NCBI RefSeq assembly: GCF_030272615.1
Contig: NC_081415.1
Span: 234,867,303-234,925,302, forward strand
From: Cryptomeria japonica
Lineage: Eukaryota; Streptophyta; Pinopsida; Cupressales; Cupressaceae
Length of the DNA stretch: 58,000 bases
Reading direction: 5' to 3'
Part shown: positions 57,962 through 58,000 of the stretch, piece by piece
How positions within the stretch are numbered: the first letter of the stretch is position 1
How the letters are laid out: every line of letters begins with the position of its first letter
Position numbers and translations under genes: made by a program
The notes under the pieces: generated by a model
Told to the model about the DNA's origin: nothing
The model's database searches: none
The model's input: the letters and a program-made list of their open reading frames with translations, nothing else

Positions 57962-58000
57962 CATTCTCAAAATCCTCAAAAAGACAGTTGATGATGCTGG
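57957..58000 (+). pseudogene. Gypsy-A integrase, continuation after Copia-B
   Basis: These 44 bases read Lys-Thr-Ile-Leu-Lys-Ile-Leu-Lys-Lys-Thr-Val-Asp-Asp-Ala, the direct continuation of the integrase cut at 27704 as judged by Gypsy-B. It runs off the window. Confidence 0.9.

Larger units (their letters stand above)
10543..58000 (+). mobile_element. Gypsy-A: old Tat-like Ty3/gypsy element, outermost of the nest (3' end outside window)
   Basis: The element begins with an LTR at 10543 that starts TGTAGACACC, followed by a primer binding site, a long leader, then gag, protease, RT, RNase H, second RNase H and integrase in plus-strand order. It is a paralogue of Gypsy-B, which aligns to it throughout. 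Copia-A interrupts it at 17449-24407 and Copia-B at 27705-57956. After removing both, the integrase reading continues at 57957-58000 with the Asn-Lys-Thr-Ile-Leu-Lys run seen in Gypsy-B. The coding part has more than 20 in-frame stops and some frameshifts, and the RT catalytic motif is altered, so it is long dead. Confidence 0.93.

Overview
This is plant nuclear DNA and almost entirely repeats: no intact host gene is visible. Large, diverged, deeply nested LTR retrotransposons (Tat-like Ty3/gypsy plus Ty1/copia with 1.2-1.5 kb LTRs), an L1-type LINE and AT-rich spacers suggest a very large plant genome. A gymnosperm is my best guess, but this is inference, since no species marker is present.

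Layout. 1-4862 is AT-rich spacer with simple and short tandem repeats; 4863-5215 has an unassigned coding-like scrap. About 5415-10150 (minus) is a decayed LINE with endonuclease, reverse transcriptase and zinc-binding domains. From 10543 to beyond the right edge everything belongs to one nest. Gypsy-A (plus, old, many stops) starts with its 5' LTR at 10543. It is split by Copia-A (minus, 17449-24407) in its post-protease linker and by Copia-B (minus, 27705-57956) in its integrase; the integrase reading resumes at 57957. Copia-B is in turn split by Gypsy-B (minus, 28019-44310, perfect 5-bp target duplication, LTRs differing at about 6 of 782 positions) inside its left LTR, and by Copia-C (minus, 45910-about 52984) inside its RNase H. 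Relative age is therefore Gypsy-A, then Copia-A and Copia-B, then Copia-C, then Gypsy-B as probably the youngest.

Gypsy-B is the most informative unit. Its gag-pol is a single reading frame of about 2,420 codons broken by only two stop codons (Gag, zinc motif, protease, G-patch-like segment, RT, RNase H, a second RNase H, integrase). Between pol and the 3' LTR it carries a second gene on the opposite strand, encoding a plant mobile domain (PMD) protein. This gene has its own TATA-like box, a first coding exon of 22 codons, an 807-bp intron with consensus borders that keeps the frame, and a coiled-coil-like tail; it too is broken by a few stops and a frameshift.

The least expected signal is an array of a CpG-containing motif, GCGTYTGTG, repeated every 19-21 bp. 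It lies in the leader of gag-pol (two arrays) and in the intron of the antisense gene, always pointing toward the gene it precedes, and it recurs in decayed form in Gypsy-A. The same intron holds a 36-bp-spaced array of small potential hairpins with paired changes. Across the gypsy and copia elements, in-frame stops fall mostly at glutamine codons, as expected if C-to-T change at methylated cytosines inactivated them.
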